From contig AP031355.1 of assembly GCA_037833965.1 (NCBI GenBank), forward strand, positions 7,465,501-7,529,500: 64,000 bases of DNA, in the 5' to 3' direction. The translations under genes and the position numbers were made by a program. The DNA is from Marchantia polymorpha subsp. ruderalis (Eukaryota; Streptophyta; Marchantiopsida; Marchantiales; Marchantiaceae). Position 1 is the first letter of the stretch. Each line of letters begins with the position of its first letter. Positions 37,752 to 50,131 of the stretch are shown here, one piece after another. The notes beneath the pieces are model-generated. The model made no database searches, was not told where the DNA came from, and saw only the letters and a program-made list of their open reading frames with translations.

Positions 37752-40559
37752 TTGCTACCAGTGGCGAGCATGATCGGTCATGGTCCACACATTCACTAAC
37801 CTCTCAACCTTTCGAGGCGTTCTGTCAGAACTGATCGAGAACGGAAATTTGCATGTTCCTCTCGTGCGAAAATAATCGGTGCCGCAAGCCGGATATGTTT
37901 CTGCTCAATCATGAGTGAGGTTTCGATTCCAATATCATATTACTTTCAACTTTCATCATCGTACATGCTCAGTACAAGTATCACTGCTCTCTCATTGAGG
38001 ACGACTTATCTGAACTCCACTTGAACTTCAACTTAGGAAATCTAGCACTCAGGACAAAGGGAGATCTGACCTTTGACTGCGCATACACGCGTGTGGATTG
38101 CACAAACTCAGAGAGCCTTCAAATTGCTCCAAAGCCATTTCAAGCGTCCAGTTCGTTACTTGGACCATATTCCATCGTAACCGAACCTTTTTGACCCTTG
38201 AATCCTTGTTTTTCGCTTTACTTGTGCATCATCAGTCTCGCATCTTTTATTCTGTGCACACCTCGGAGCCAGATACAGGCTGAACTTCCTGGAGGTTGAC
38301 TTCGTTCTGTAAAAGAAACAGCTCGCTCTTTCTGCGTGGCTTAAGTTTAGTAATTATCGAGGTTCCATTGCTGAATAGTGAGTGACCAATACGAAGTGCT
38401 ATACGGCAGAACGAAGGGATCGAGTCATTGTGATATTACTGGATGGATGTGGTCTTTGCATGTCTTTGCCAATCCACTCGGATCCAGTTACCTACATTTT
38501 ACTGAAGAGAGAGAGGTAACCTTGGACTAATGGAAGGGAACATGTAATTGCTATAAATTAAGCCGATTGAGAACTCGGACTTCAAGACCTGGTAACTGCA
38601 CTGTAATAAAGAAAACGGCGTACACCAAGAGTCTGGTTTCTTTTGAGCACAATTATCGAGATCATGTCATGCCAATCAATAATTTTGAATTTTCAAACGG
38701 TGCAATGTAGCCTCACATGCACATGTCACACTTTGATTATCGTCGGAGAGGGGTGATCATAAAGTCTGACCATCTTCAACGTGATTCGTCCAGCAATGCT
38801 GAAGACTTTTATATCTGGGTTGACCATGGTGATGGACTTCACCCATCTGGACCATATGGTCCACGCTTTCTAACTGGAGAGAGCATGCCTCCACGATGTT
38901 TATATCCAGGGTTCGGGTAAATTCTGCCCTCAGCGACGTAGATGCAGCAGTTTCACTGACCGATTTATAGTTAATTCTAATGATCAAATCAATGGATAAC
39001 AAAGATTCTTATGAAAAATCAGTATTTTAAATAGATGAAGACATTCATTACTTTACTTAGAACCGAATAAACGTAATTCCTATTGCTTTGCTCGATGAAT
39101 CTCTGTGGTGGAAACTATCTTACAATAATTAATAAAGACTAAAAACGACTCACTGCAACTGCCCTCTGTCTCACTGATTATGAAAAGTTTACGAATAGAT
39201 ATGTATTAGAAGCATTTAGCAAGACTAAAGTCCTCGTTTAAATTTGTAACTGGGGTCCATAACCTTCCGTCACCATCGGAATCAAGTCGTCAATTTTCTT
39301 GAATGAATTAACTCCTTTGAATGCACATAATGGACTGACTGTTGATAAAGCACAGTGGCTGGCTGCAGATCATCAGCAATAATGCGGAAGCACTCATGGT
39401 GTGGTGGTGTCCTCGGTGCCAAGAGAGCCTCATATCCGGGACAAGCAGGCAGACAGTGCAGGTAATGCAGATGTTGCCCGGTTGTGATATCCTTCAGGTC
39501 GCAGCAATGGAATGTACAGCACGTGAAAAAGTTGGAGGAGGTCCGGGAGCCTCTGATGGTGAGACTCTCGGGTGTCTAGGACTCCTCGCCGAAGCTTATC
39601 CGCGATAATTCCTGCTTGTCGTTTGCGCTTGACTGACCACCGCTCATGCTTCGACCTCACGACCCTGTCCTCAAGTCGTTTGACCAGATAAGCATTTTAT
39701 AATCAGCATTTTCTCTCTCTCACGCTACTAATGATTTAATGATCTGCCGATTACACACCCTCCTGAACGCATTCACTGCGCCAAATGTGGATGTCCACTT
39801 TGCCACCTCCATGAGCTTTTCGTCAGGCGCATCAGAAGCGTGGCTCATCTTCGCGTCATCGAGCTGGGGCATACTGTCGTGAACCCCACCTCGGCCCCAT
39901 TGTGAACACATCTGGACGAAGCCGCATACTGGGAACTCCACCACATCGATCCAAATTCACGTGTGTCCCCGAGATGAACTCACCCCTTAGCAGGTCAAAC
40001 TGTCGATCGATTGCCCATCGAATCCCGTTTCGACCGGAATTCTGATCGGGAAAGAAGTTTGCTGAAAGGCCAATGCCTGGAGATTGTCCGGCTTCTCGAC
40101 TGCCTGACTCTTTCCTTCGGAGTGTGTTCGGGTTGAAATAAAAATGTGGCCAGCGAATGCAGATCCTCACCTCACTAGTCACGTTGACTGGAGGCTCAAT
40201 ACGATCCACTCCTCGGGATATAAAAAGAGAGAGAAAAGGATAATAAAAAATTCGATTGACCCCATCCAGTCCGTACATAGATGAAACAAAATGGCAGCCA
40301 ATAGCTAGGCACCAACATTAGACAACGGAATGCGCTCTACAAATCAGGTGATTAATTTTTTATGTATTGAGTTAGAGTGGACCTTGTAGAGCAATGAAAA
40401 AAGTTGATGAAATATTAACCATGCATTAATCTAAATACAGTGATACTCTTGCCATCTCGTGCAGATAAGCTATTCGAGTCTCTCTTGCAAACATGCCCCT
40501 GTCCATAGTTTATATAATATAGTACTGAAATACTAACATAACATATAACATATAATTGG

Positions 40560-40583
40560 GAGACTTGTTGGCCAACAAGTCTC
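40560..40583. repeat. Perfect 24-bp palindrome
   Basis: GAGACTTGTTGG is followed directly by its reverse complement CCAACAAGTCTC. It lies in AT-rich DNA with no gene close by. Confidence 0.85.
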
Positions 40584-41239
40584 ATAAATAGTATCAGAAT
40601 TATATAGAAGTTGTGACTATTTAGGTGGATGAAGATGGAACAAGTCTAGGCACTATTTCATTTTTCTTAAAAAACTATAAGTGAATTAAAAAATGTTGAT
40701 GGCTAGATGGTCAAAGATCCACGAGCTTTATTCTAACAATATCTTTTGAAAGTTTGAATACATAGCTTGCTTAAAAGGATGGTAAATCAAAATAGATTAC
40801 GACCTCTCGTCAATTGATGGACAAACAAAAGTTAAACTCTCAAATTCATGTTGTCTTTTTAAATATTCTCCTTGAAATTGAACTAAGAAATTTTTCTTAA
40901 GTTTTATAGATTTCCTTAGATGACTTTTCTAGTTGTCAACAAAAATATATTTGTCGTAACATTTTTACATGTGAGTATCTAGCAGTGCTATGGCTTTGTT
41001 TTTACATCTAGATTCCATATTATTTGTTTTCATTTTATGATAGCTATATTATTTATTATGATCGTAGTATTATCTAGAGAGTTTGTGACACAAATGATAT
41101 TTTTACCTCAAACTGAGTAAAGAATCAAGTAATGGATGTTGGTAATAAACTCAGATTCTGTTGACCAAGCTTAGTGTTATTCTGGTTGGTGTGATTTACA
41201 ACCTTTTATCTTGAAGCAAGCGTTTGAGTTCGGATTGTC

Positions 41240-41481
41240 TTCTTTTGTTTGAGACTCTGAAGTGACTTTTCATTGCAAAAAGTTGTCATACATGTTGCAT
41301 GCTTCGTTGATGATGATGAGCATAAGATGAAAGATACAAGTGCAGAGCTCCAAGATTGTATTCTTTTGTTTGAGACTCTCTGAAATGACTTTTCATTGCA
41401 AAAAGTTGTCATACATGTTGAATGCGTAGTTGATGATGATGAGCTTAAGATGAAAGATACAAGTACAGAGCTCCAAGATCA
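41240..41481. repeat. 121-bp tandem duplication
   Basis: Two adjacent units start TTCTTTTGTTTGAGACTCT and share CATTGCAAAAAGTTGTCATA and GATGAAAGATACAAGT. They differ at a few bases, indicating a fairly recent local duplication. Confidence 0.88.
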
Positions 41482-42015
41482 CACTGATGACTTTGCGAAT
41501 TTCATGATTAAACTTCAAATGCTTGCAGAAGAAATAAGTAATGAAAGCAAAAATTTACATATTTTCAGCTCATTACTTGTTTCTTATTAGTTATTGTTAT
41601 TTGTGATCTTTATCATAATAAGTAGGTAATTCTTTTCAGCAAGGTTGTAAGTAAAATATTTTCTTATGATTTACATCATAAAATGATATGTTGGTTTCTC
41701 CACATTTCTCATTTGATACTTTTCTAAATTTGATTTGAGAAAATTTCTGTTCACTAAATGACAAGAATGATAATTATTTTGTATCTACAGTTAAATCCAA
41801 ATCTATGTAAGTATAAATTTTTCTAACGATACATACAAAATCTTTTATTGAAGTTAAAATTGGAATTAATTTATAGTGCACTATCCATTATTTTCATGTT
41901 AGTAGTGAGTTGATTACAAATAAGCAATTTGTGTATTTGTTTCAAAAATGTCTCTGGTTATTAATACAAAAGGAGAGGATTGTATAATCAAAGTAAGATA
42001 CTATATCCTTGTACA

Positions 42016-42488
42016 TGTTGGAATGAGATGTATCAGAAAGAGTAGAATCATTTCAGATTTTTTTCATCTTGAGAATTTGCATATCATCTTTTCAAGTTAT
42101 ACTTAGACATAAAAACAATGATTAATACAAAATGTATTAAATATGGTTGCTTTAAAACGTATTTTTTATGTGAAGACTTAAGATGCTAATAATATTTTAA
42201 CCAATAAAATGCTTGACAATGAATGAGAAGTCAAAAGTTATGCCATATGTGTTGAGGTTAACTTCGATTCAGGAGTAACATCATGTGTACCTATTTATAG
42301 CTAAGATTGATCGCATACGTTGGGTTTATATACCTTGATGCTTCTACGGATACTGTTATGTTTTGACCTGAAGTATTAAACTTCTCTCAAATGTATTACT
42401 CCGTGGACGTAGCACTTGAGGATGAATCAGGTTATACATGTGTCTCTTTTGTTGTTGGCTTGCTCATTGTGATCTCAAGTTTTTACCA
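42016..42488 (+). repeat. Putative 5' LTR of the copia fossil
   Basis: It starts TGTTGGAATGAG, a common copia-type LTR start, and ends TTTTTACCA. The partner LTR is not in the window, so the limits rest on the terminal dinucleotides and on the adjacent primer-binding-like site. Confidence 0.5.
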
Positions 42489-42495
42489 TTAGAAT

Positions 42496-42507
42496 TGGTA
42501 TCTGAGC
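42496..42507 (+). promoter_or_regulatory. Initiator-Met tRNA primer-binding-like site
   Basis: TGGTATCTGAGC differs by one base from the common plant retrotransposon primer site TGGTATCAGAGC. It lies a few bases after the putative LTR end. Confidence 0.6.
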
Positions 42508-43352
42508 TGCTTTCAATTCGGAGTGTGTGACAAGTCTTGTTGTGTCGCAGGTGAAATTTTGTTAACGGTTTTTTGAGACAAAATTTAATGACGTTTTTCT
42601 AAGACTAGAATTCTTTACGGTTTTTTTTGATAAAATTCTTTCATCCAAATTTTAAGTTGACAATGAAAGTTTAATGACGCATGAAGGTTTTAGGGTTTGA
42701 ACTTAGAGTCTACGACAGGCCTGTGAATTGCAACAAGTGGAATCCAAAATCTTGCTAGTGCTGGTTCACTCGCTCTTTTTGATTTGGGCCTTTCATCCAT
42801 TGTTTGAGCAAGGACAATGTGTCTGTGTGTATATCTAAGCTTGTAATCTTGTGCCTTTTTTAGGTAGTAAGATTCTCGTCTCACGAGTACTTTCCAGTTT
42901 TTTTCAGTTTTGAGAATTCTTGGTCAAAAAGACTCAATTAGTTTCTATTGAGCTCGCAAAATGTGAATTGTTTGCAGTGATTTCGTATGTGTTCAAGATT
43001 TTCAGCAATAGGAGGAGAGGGTTCGCATACACTTGTTTAAGTGAGCCTAGCAGGTCACGGACGGAGGGCATGGAGCATAGTCATCTTGATTCATGGAAAG
43101 AGTGGCTTAATTTGGATTGCTGATCATGAATGTTGTAAATTTTGCGCTTGCAAGGCTTTGACTTGAACAACAATGCGTCATTTGGACTTGACGTTTGTTG
43201 TCGGTCCGGTCCGCGAGTCTTCATTCTTCCTTCCACGAGTAGGTTTTGGATGCCAATCGGTGAGTGATGATGCATGTGGTGTTCGAGTGGTGGGTTTTTT
43301 AGTATACTACATTGTGAAGAGTGGAGGATGTGGATCTGAAGAATGGCAGAAG

Positions 43353-46300
43353 TGTAATAACCCACTAAAGGCTAAAACTGCAATATAGTGGTAGAAAGGT
43401 CGAACCCACAGGGACAGAGGAACACACAGGGTACAAAGTGTCACATTTAACAGACTATTGAGGAGTTTGAATTCTTAGGCGACTGTCACTCCCAGAAATA
43501 CTGCAAGTGTTCACTCGGAGCTCGCTCGGAGGTCGCACAGTGCAGCGTACAACACACACACACACACACACACACACCTGAAACTACAGAATCACAACCC
43601 AGAGATCGGTTAGGATCTCTACTTAAGATTTCAGGGGGAAAGTCTCTCGCGAGCACTCCGCGAAGCTGCAGGTAGTGACTCCCAACTCCGGCTTTTACAA
43701 CCCTCCCACTAGCTTTTTGCTAGCGTAGGGAACCCGGGTTGGACTTCCTACTTCGGATCGAAGTCACTCATACGCGGTGAACAACACTCTCAACTCACAA
43801 AACGCGTAGAGAACACAGGTCCGCACGGAAGGACTCACTAAGAAACGTTCCAGTAACACACCATAACAGTCTATTGAAGAGTTTGAATTCTTAGGCACTT
43901 GTCATTCCCAGAAATACTACAGGGGTTACCCTCAAGGCACCTGTTGCAGCGTAACCTGAATTTACAACCAAGGCTTACACAAAGTAGCAAAACTTCACTT
44001 TGGCATTCAGGGGAAAAATCCCGAAGGAGTACAATAAGGAACAAACACTCGAAGGTGTAGGCGCGAAACTATTCAAGTATCTAACTAGTCACTGGCTCTA
44101 AGCATCGGCAATCACCCGTAGGTGTAGATCCAAACTACTCAAGTCTCTAACCAATGTACTAGCTCTGAACATTCGGCCGAAGGCCTTCAGCTACGCAATG
44201 CGGACCGCCAAGGTGTAGCTCCTTGTGCGTGGTGATAGAACTAAGGACACAAACACGCAGAGAAAATGAGTTCCTGATCTGCACTTCCGAAACTGGAAAA
44301 ATCCCAAGGCAAGACGCCTTGAACTACTTTATACCTTCTAAGTCCTAACTAACACTACACTGCAATGCCATGGTGCGAGCCGCAACAGATCCTACACCTG
44401 AGGAGTCGGCGGCTGCCTTCCCCTCTAACTTACAACCTAAATCTAACCCTAACCCTAATCTGAATCCTAAGCCTACTGTACAGAGCCGCCAGCGCCTTTC
44501 TATCCAAGATCTGAGGCTGAAAATTTGCAAGCATGCGTGGCCGGCTGAGATCAACGGCCTCACCAAATTTCAGATCCATCTGACCGTCCATTGCAAAGAT
44601 ATGGGCCCCGCAAGATCTCTGAACCTAGGCCAAAATTCCTTCTTCAAAATCCAAGGTATGGGGGACCCACATGCTGCTTGAATGCCGTTCCCGCAATTAT
44701 GGGTAATGGCCTGCTCCTCACGTGCGACTTCACGCCCCGCCGTTCCGCGTCCCACACTTGACATAATCCCGCCAACTTCCGCCATCGAGAATCTTCTACC
44801 ACGTGACGCCGAAGGCATCCTCCCGCCGAAGACACCCTTCCGCACCTTTGCCTACCTACAACAGTCACCCCCGACGCCCATAACTCACAGATCCCTGCTT
44901 CGTTTGAAACGTTTTTGGGCTCGTTGAAACAAGCGTGTTGTGCTTTTTCCAACGAGCCCCTAACTAAGTCAAACCGTTAAGAATTGAGAAAGTTATGACG
45001 GTTTTACTCTTCTGCCGAAGGCGTTTGCCTATGCACAGGCTTCCTCTCGCAACTCGCTTATGCGCAGGCCTCCTACTTGCTATTCCTGGGGCCGAAGGCC
45101 TCTCTATCTGTTATCGCCGAAGGCCCCTATATATGTTAACGCCAAAGTCCTCTCTCCTAACCATGACAGCCGCTTTCGACGCTCATAACTCAGTGACTCC
45201 TTATCTGTTTCAAGAGTTCTTGGTCTCGTTAGAACGAGCATCGCGAGCTTTTTCCAACAAGACCCTAACTAAGTCAAGGCGTTACGAATTGAGAAAGTTA
45301 TAAGGTATTCACTCTTCCGCCGAATGCACTCTCCCGCATCGCCGAAGGCGTTGACCCGAAGACGTCTGTCGCCGAAGGCGAACATCTAGGGCCGAAGGCG
45401 GATATTCCGCCAATGGCAAAGTGCCTAGACGCAGGCGAATTCTTTCCGCCGAAGGCGGATTTCCTGGCGGACTTCCCGCCGACCACGAACTACTTCCGCC
45501 TATCTATATGCGTTCTCCTTTGCATCTTTCAACAGTCACAATTCCATGAGTCCTCATCCGTTCCAGGCGTTCTTGGGCTTGTTAGAACGAGCGTGTCAAG
45601 CTCTTTTCAACAAGACCCTAACCAAGTCAAGGCGTTGTGAATTGAGAAAGTTATGAGGGATTCACTCTTCCGCCGAAGGCGTTCCGCCGATGGTGAAGTG
45701 CCTACGCGTAGGTGAATTCCTTCCGCCTATGCGTAGGCGGAATTCCCGGCGGACTTCTCGCCGACGACGAACTCCTTCCGCCTATGCGTAGGCGCTCGTC
45801 TTCGCATCTTCCGACAGTCACAACTCCCTGAGTCCTCATCCGTTCCAGGCGTTCTTGGGCTCGTTAGAACGAGCGTGTCGAGTTCTTTCCAACAATACCC
45901 TAACCAAGTCAAGGCGTTGTGAATTGAGAAAGTTATGAGGGATTCACTCTTCCGCCGAAGGCGTACCGCTAAAGGCACTTTTCCGCCGAAGGCCCTTGCC
46001 CCGAAGGCGTTTACCGCCGAAGGCGCATTTTCCGGCGATTCTTCCGCCGAAGGCGTACCCCCGAAGTCGCTCCTGAGCCGAAGGCCCCCCATCAGTAACT
46101 TCGGACACTCATAACTCAGTGGGCTCTCTTCCGTTTCACAAGTTCGTGGGCTCATTAGAATCTGCGCGTCAAGCTCTTTTCAACGAGACCCGAAGCAACT
46201 CAAGGCGTTACGAATTGAGAAAGTTATGAGTGATCTACCGCCGAAGGTGCTCGAAGCAGATCTTGCAGCATGAACCGCCGGTTCCGTCCCAAGCGTCCCA

Positions 46301-46449
46301 CTGTGGCCTAAGCCCAAAACCCCTTGACTGTCCTCGATCCTCTTTTTACTATGGTTTTGCGTACCGATTACTATTTACAGCTGCTGCCGTGGTACTTACT
46401 ATTCAAAAATGTTTTAGTTCCGACGAAAAACAAAAAGTGGGTTACCACA
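43353..46449 (-). mobile_element. TG...CA repeat-family element without the gene
   Basis: It begins TGTAATAACCCAC and ends GTGGGTTACCACA, a 13-bp inverted repeat with two mismatches. The perfect 5-bp duplication AGAAG lies on both sides (43348-43352 and 46450-46454). The first 1.3 kb is the family's tail; it includes an (AC)n run near 43553-43577 and a CTAACCCTAACCCTAA tract at 44443-44458. The coding region is absent. In its place is a tandem array of about 300-bp units, then a 200-bp terminal segment nearly identical to those of 51230-53456 and the copy ending at 60373. It sits inside the copia fossil and is therefore younger than it. Well-matched ends and an exact duplication suggest recent insertion. 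Confidence 0.88.
44870..46240. repeat. Tandem array of about 300-bp units
   Basis: The word GAGAAAGTTA recurs at 44986, 45291, 45644, 45926 and 46217, so units are 282-353 bases long. Each has a CTCATAACTCA-type start, a palindromic CTCGTTAGAACGAG core, CAAGGCGTT..GAATTGAGAAAG, and a run of CCGCCGAAGGCG words. Unit length varies mainly through the number of those words. The element at 51230-53456 has two such units (52941 and 53218) and 53633-58540 has one degenerate unit near 58050-58190. Confidence 0.85.
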
Positions 46450-47329
46450 AGAAGGCAGGTTGGAGGGAGTTTCCTATGAGATTTGTTGGAAATGGGCATT
46501 TTGTGAGTTCTCGCTGCAGGATTTGATCAAAATTTGGCAAAATAGTGATGGTGCTAAAGAAGTGTCGTGGATCGGACGACTAGTTTAGGGTTTTAGGGAT
46601 TTAGTGGAGTGGAGAGGCGGGCCGTCCCTCCTCCCATAGGAGCTGAGGCAGACCGTAGCCCGAGCGGCAGACCTTCCCCAAGTCTCGGACCCCCCGTGCA
46701 GCGGCCCCCTCCAGGTCGCGGATCACCCCAAGCAGCGCGGCAAGTCGCAGTCCTAGCGGCAACCCTAAACCCCCCCCTCCTTTTCCGTCTAGGTTGCAGC
46801 CACGCGGTTAGGACGGAGTGTAGTTGCCGGAGTCGGCGCTAGCTGGACGACTCGGTGAAAGTTGCGGTTGGCAGGTTGGTTCAACGTGGTTGGTATGGAC
46901 GTGATCGGAGCTGTATGTGGTCAGCACAAACACAGTTGGTAGGGGCAAACATGGTCGCGGTTGTACTCATGGTCGCAGTCGTGATCGGGACGAACGTGGT
47001 TATGGTTGAGGTTGTGGTTGGGCTGAACGTGATTGTAGTTGTGGTCGGAGATTGAACGTAGTCGGCTGACCAACCATGGTCGACAAGACAACACAATTAA
47101 CGGCCGACTGATGGTGACGGTGACGGAGAAAAACAACGGTGACGGTCGGGAACAACGATGATAGAATATTCAGTCATAAATATTTTGTATAAATATTTGT
47201 TCATCTAAGTATAAGAAAATTGGATATCGTTGGAAATCACTCAACGCAAATAGTGCATCTGGACATTTCTCAAGAGCCGAACAACGACTCAAAAGGAGTA
47301 AATTGACTGAGAAGCCATCATTATCCCTC

Positions 47330-48905
47330 CTTTTCAACGTGTAGAGTTGATAGGACGGCAAGTTGGTGGCGGTTTTGGGTATAACATAATACCTTTCGAT
47401 GACGAAGATGATTATTTGCTTTGGAAAAAGCAAGTAAAATTGAAGTTACGATCCATGGATCTCATTATATACTTGAGAAAAAAGCCTCTTAACATAAATG
47501 AGATTGAATGGAGTGCTGCTTAGGATCAGGCAGTTTGCACGATGTTGGCATATTTGGATACTTCTATACTCAAGCTTTTTGAGGAGTACTATGAAGTATC
47601 AAAGTTGTTTGATGCACTTTAGCAACGAATCCATCAAAAGAACCCGTCGAATTTCATGAACATTTACATGCGAATGCTACGATTCAATATGAAACCGACA
47701 CTAGAATCCAATATCATGTTCATGACTTTAGAAATTTATTGGTGGATCTTCGGAATATGAGGGAGGAGCTTCATGACACGAAGAACGCAATGCACCTTCT
47801 CAACTCATTGCCGTCTACCTAGCAAACACTATCGAAGATTCTTCTTCATCATCAAAACACGACACTCATTTACAACGAGGTTGTAAGTGCCCTTCTCACG
47901 GACGCGATAGAGCAAGGAATGTTTTTTCTCTCAATCTCATCCACTTTTGGGACAACACTTGTTATGATCTGAGGTCAATCAAAACCGAGGATACTAACGA
48001 TTCACAACGTTTGAGATTGAAGAGGCAGAGATCAAGATCTTTTGAGCGCAGGAAAGTCCAGTTTATGGCTCAGCCATTTACCAGGAAGAAATTTATTTGT
48101 TGGGGGATATGATAAAAAGGGCCACATCATGAAGTTTTGTTGGATGATAAGTACGGCATCCCCTTCAGTTTTGAACGTTGCAAAGCATCTTGATACCAAG
48201 ACGAACGATTTTACACAAATGGTCTTTGATGTTAGAGGTATGTCTTGTGCATCTCACCAAAAGTTGTTGGTGATGTATAGATTCTGGACCTTGCTTGTTC
48301 TTGTCACATTTGTTACATTAGAGAGTTTTTTTTGTACTTTCTCCATATCAAACAGTTCAGTTCATATGGGAAACGATCAACCATATAAAATTGAGTGTGC
48401 TGGATCTGTACAAATCCGCATGTTTCATGATGTCAACCGTACGTTGACCCATGTTAGGTTTATACATAACATGAGAAAGAATTTGATCACTTGGGGAGTG
48501 TTGGACTCACATGATTTAGAATAGAGTTCTAAGCAGGGCGTGTTAGATGTTAGATCATGTGATAAGAAGGTTATTCCTCAGCGATAGAAGCACAATAATC
48601 ATTACTTGTTAGAGGGCATCATTATTTGTGGAGAAGTTTACTTTATCAAATCTCGCGTTGAGATATATCATGTATGGCATTTCAAATTAGGCCATATGAG
48701 TGATCGATACATGTTTCTTCTTGATGAGAAAAAGATGTTACCGAGTTTGAGTAAAGTTGACATGGCATTTTTTGAACATTGCATCATGAAAAAACATCAT
48801 ATATGAGCATGTGGCATTGGAAATCATAGTTTCACGGAGATACTAGAGTATGTACATAGTGACGTGTTGGGACCCTATCATGTTGCCTCATTGTTTGGAA
48901 AGCTG
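47330..48905 (+). pseudogene. Copia gag and gag-pre-integrase remnants
   Basis: Near 47.4 kb is a copia gag-type start (LLWKKQVKLKLRSMD). Near 48.65-48.87 kb is the gag-pre-integrase word YHVWHFKLGHMSDR, then EHCIMKKHHI and EYVHSDVLGPYHV of the integrase zinc and core region. The copy is broken in several places, and coding homology ends just before 48907. Confidence 0.7.
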
Positions 48906-48906
48906 T

Positions 48907-50131
48907 TGTGGTGCTTAGATTTTTTAATTTTTGCATAAATAACAAAAACTTAAACATATTTGTATCATGATGTATACATATAAGTCCTTAGTCATAAGAG
49001 ATAGAAGCATCACTGGAAATTTAATAGTTAGGAGAAATAAAATGGAATTTGTCGTCGCCGCAACCATTTTTGAGGATGCAATAGCTGGACCTTCGACGAA
49101 GACGACGAATCCCAATTTGAATTTGCGGAGGGCTAGTCAAGATTCGCACGCGTTGAAAGTTTCAATTCGCGCGCGTGTGAGGAACGTTAGGGCGTCGAGG
49201 GTAAGGGCACGAAGCACACACCCGCGCCGACATTGCGATATTGAGAGAAAGAGAAAATTGAAATCAATTGACCTTGATAGTAGCAAAGACGCGATTGGAG
49301 ATATGACGCCGCCCACGACAGCCAAGGTGCAAAAATTGGTTCCGTTGAAGGTACCATATGCAAAGTTGCGACCCTATAGGCGAGAGCTTGTTGAGTTACA
49401 TTTGGATTTTCTTCTCTTGGAGTGGAATTGCGTGTCGGCGATCATCTGCAAGGAGATGATGGACAAGAACCGTAACGAGGGAGATGATCTCCGGGCAATC
49501 CGATGTTGTGGACAATTGACCACTAGACAAAGGTTCTAGCACCGTGCGCATGGGAAGATGGCGACTACATGTACAAAAAAGAGAGTGTTAAGATTACGCG
49601 TGGGGAAGAATTTACCTTCGCTCCATTCTTCAAGAACGCAGGTTGGGGACGAATGGATGAAAGACACCTGATTACAAGGACCCGATGAGGCGTGCGATCG
49701 CGTTGGCGATAATGCACATTCTACGACCGCAGCGCACGACGTACGTCGCCGCCTGGCAGGTCAGCTTCTTCAAACGCACATTGAAGGGAGAACAAATTCA
49801 TTGGGCGAAGATCTTCAATGATCTAATTTGGACCAATGTCAGCACTCGATGGAAAGGTGGGTTGATTAATCACATAACCTCCTATTTAGTGAACTTCTAT
49901 CGAGGGATGGGGTTACTCACGAAGGAGGAAGAGAAGCAATTCTCGAAGGAGAGGGAGATGCTAGCAATTGAGTCAAGCGAGGAGACAGATGAGGAGAACA
50001 ATGTTCAACTCAAAGAGCCACCTCCAAAGACAGCACACGGGATAGTTCACGTGGACATCCTCGCGATTAGGGAATAGCTTGAGAGTAATCCCGCGAAGAG
50101 ACGGAAGATAATCGCCGATAGTCGATTATAC
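48907..50131 (+). mobile_element. Repeat-family element, 5' part, plus strand
   Basis: A TGTGGTGC start near 48907 resembles the TGTGGTAAC start of the family, followed by similar T-rich then A-rich text. The N-terminal gene part lies at about 49320-50085: VPYAKLRPYRRELVELHLDF, then the LRP..TTYVAAWQVSFF, GEQIHWAKIF and YLVNFYRGMG block. It stops at the fold-back at 50091-50146, where sequence switches to a minus-strand copy. It interrupts the copia fossil. The exact left end is less certain than in the four fully bounded members. The copy is broken. Confidence 0.6.

Larger units (their letters stand above)
34546..42015. other. Long AT-rich intergenic region with foldbacks and local duplications
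   Basis: No host gene is recognised. The 140-codon minus frame at 40278-39856 and the neighbouring 39944-39720 frame look somewhat protein-like (SANFFPDQNSGRNGIRWAID; DAPDEKLMEVAKW) but match nothing I know. Two AT-rich segments around 36056 and 36816 share ACATAAAAAC followed by AATGACTC and AAAAATTAAT. Palindromes and duplications are listed separately. Confidence 0.4.
42016..48906 (+). mobile_element. Ty1/copia retrotransposon fossil, 5' part
   Basis: The element begins with a putative LTR (42016-42488), followed by a primer-binding-like site. The internal region is interrupted by the repeat-family element at 43353-46449 and resumes with gag and integrase-side pol remnants to about 48.9 kb. 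There it stops, cut by another repeat-family copy. No 3' LTR is seen in the window. It is clearly old, with several breaks. Confidence 0.65.

Noticed and set aside
46905-47055. Val/Gly-rich open frame with repeated GGTCG words
   Set aside because: Low-complexity degenerate repeat in the copia leader; no domain and no codon bias.
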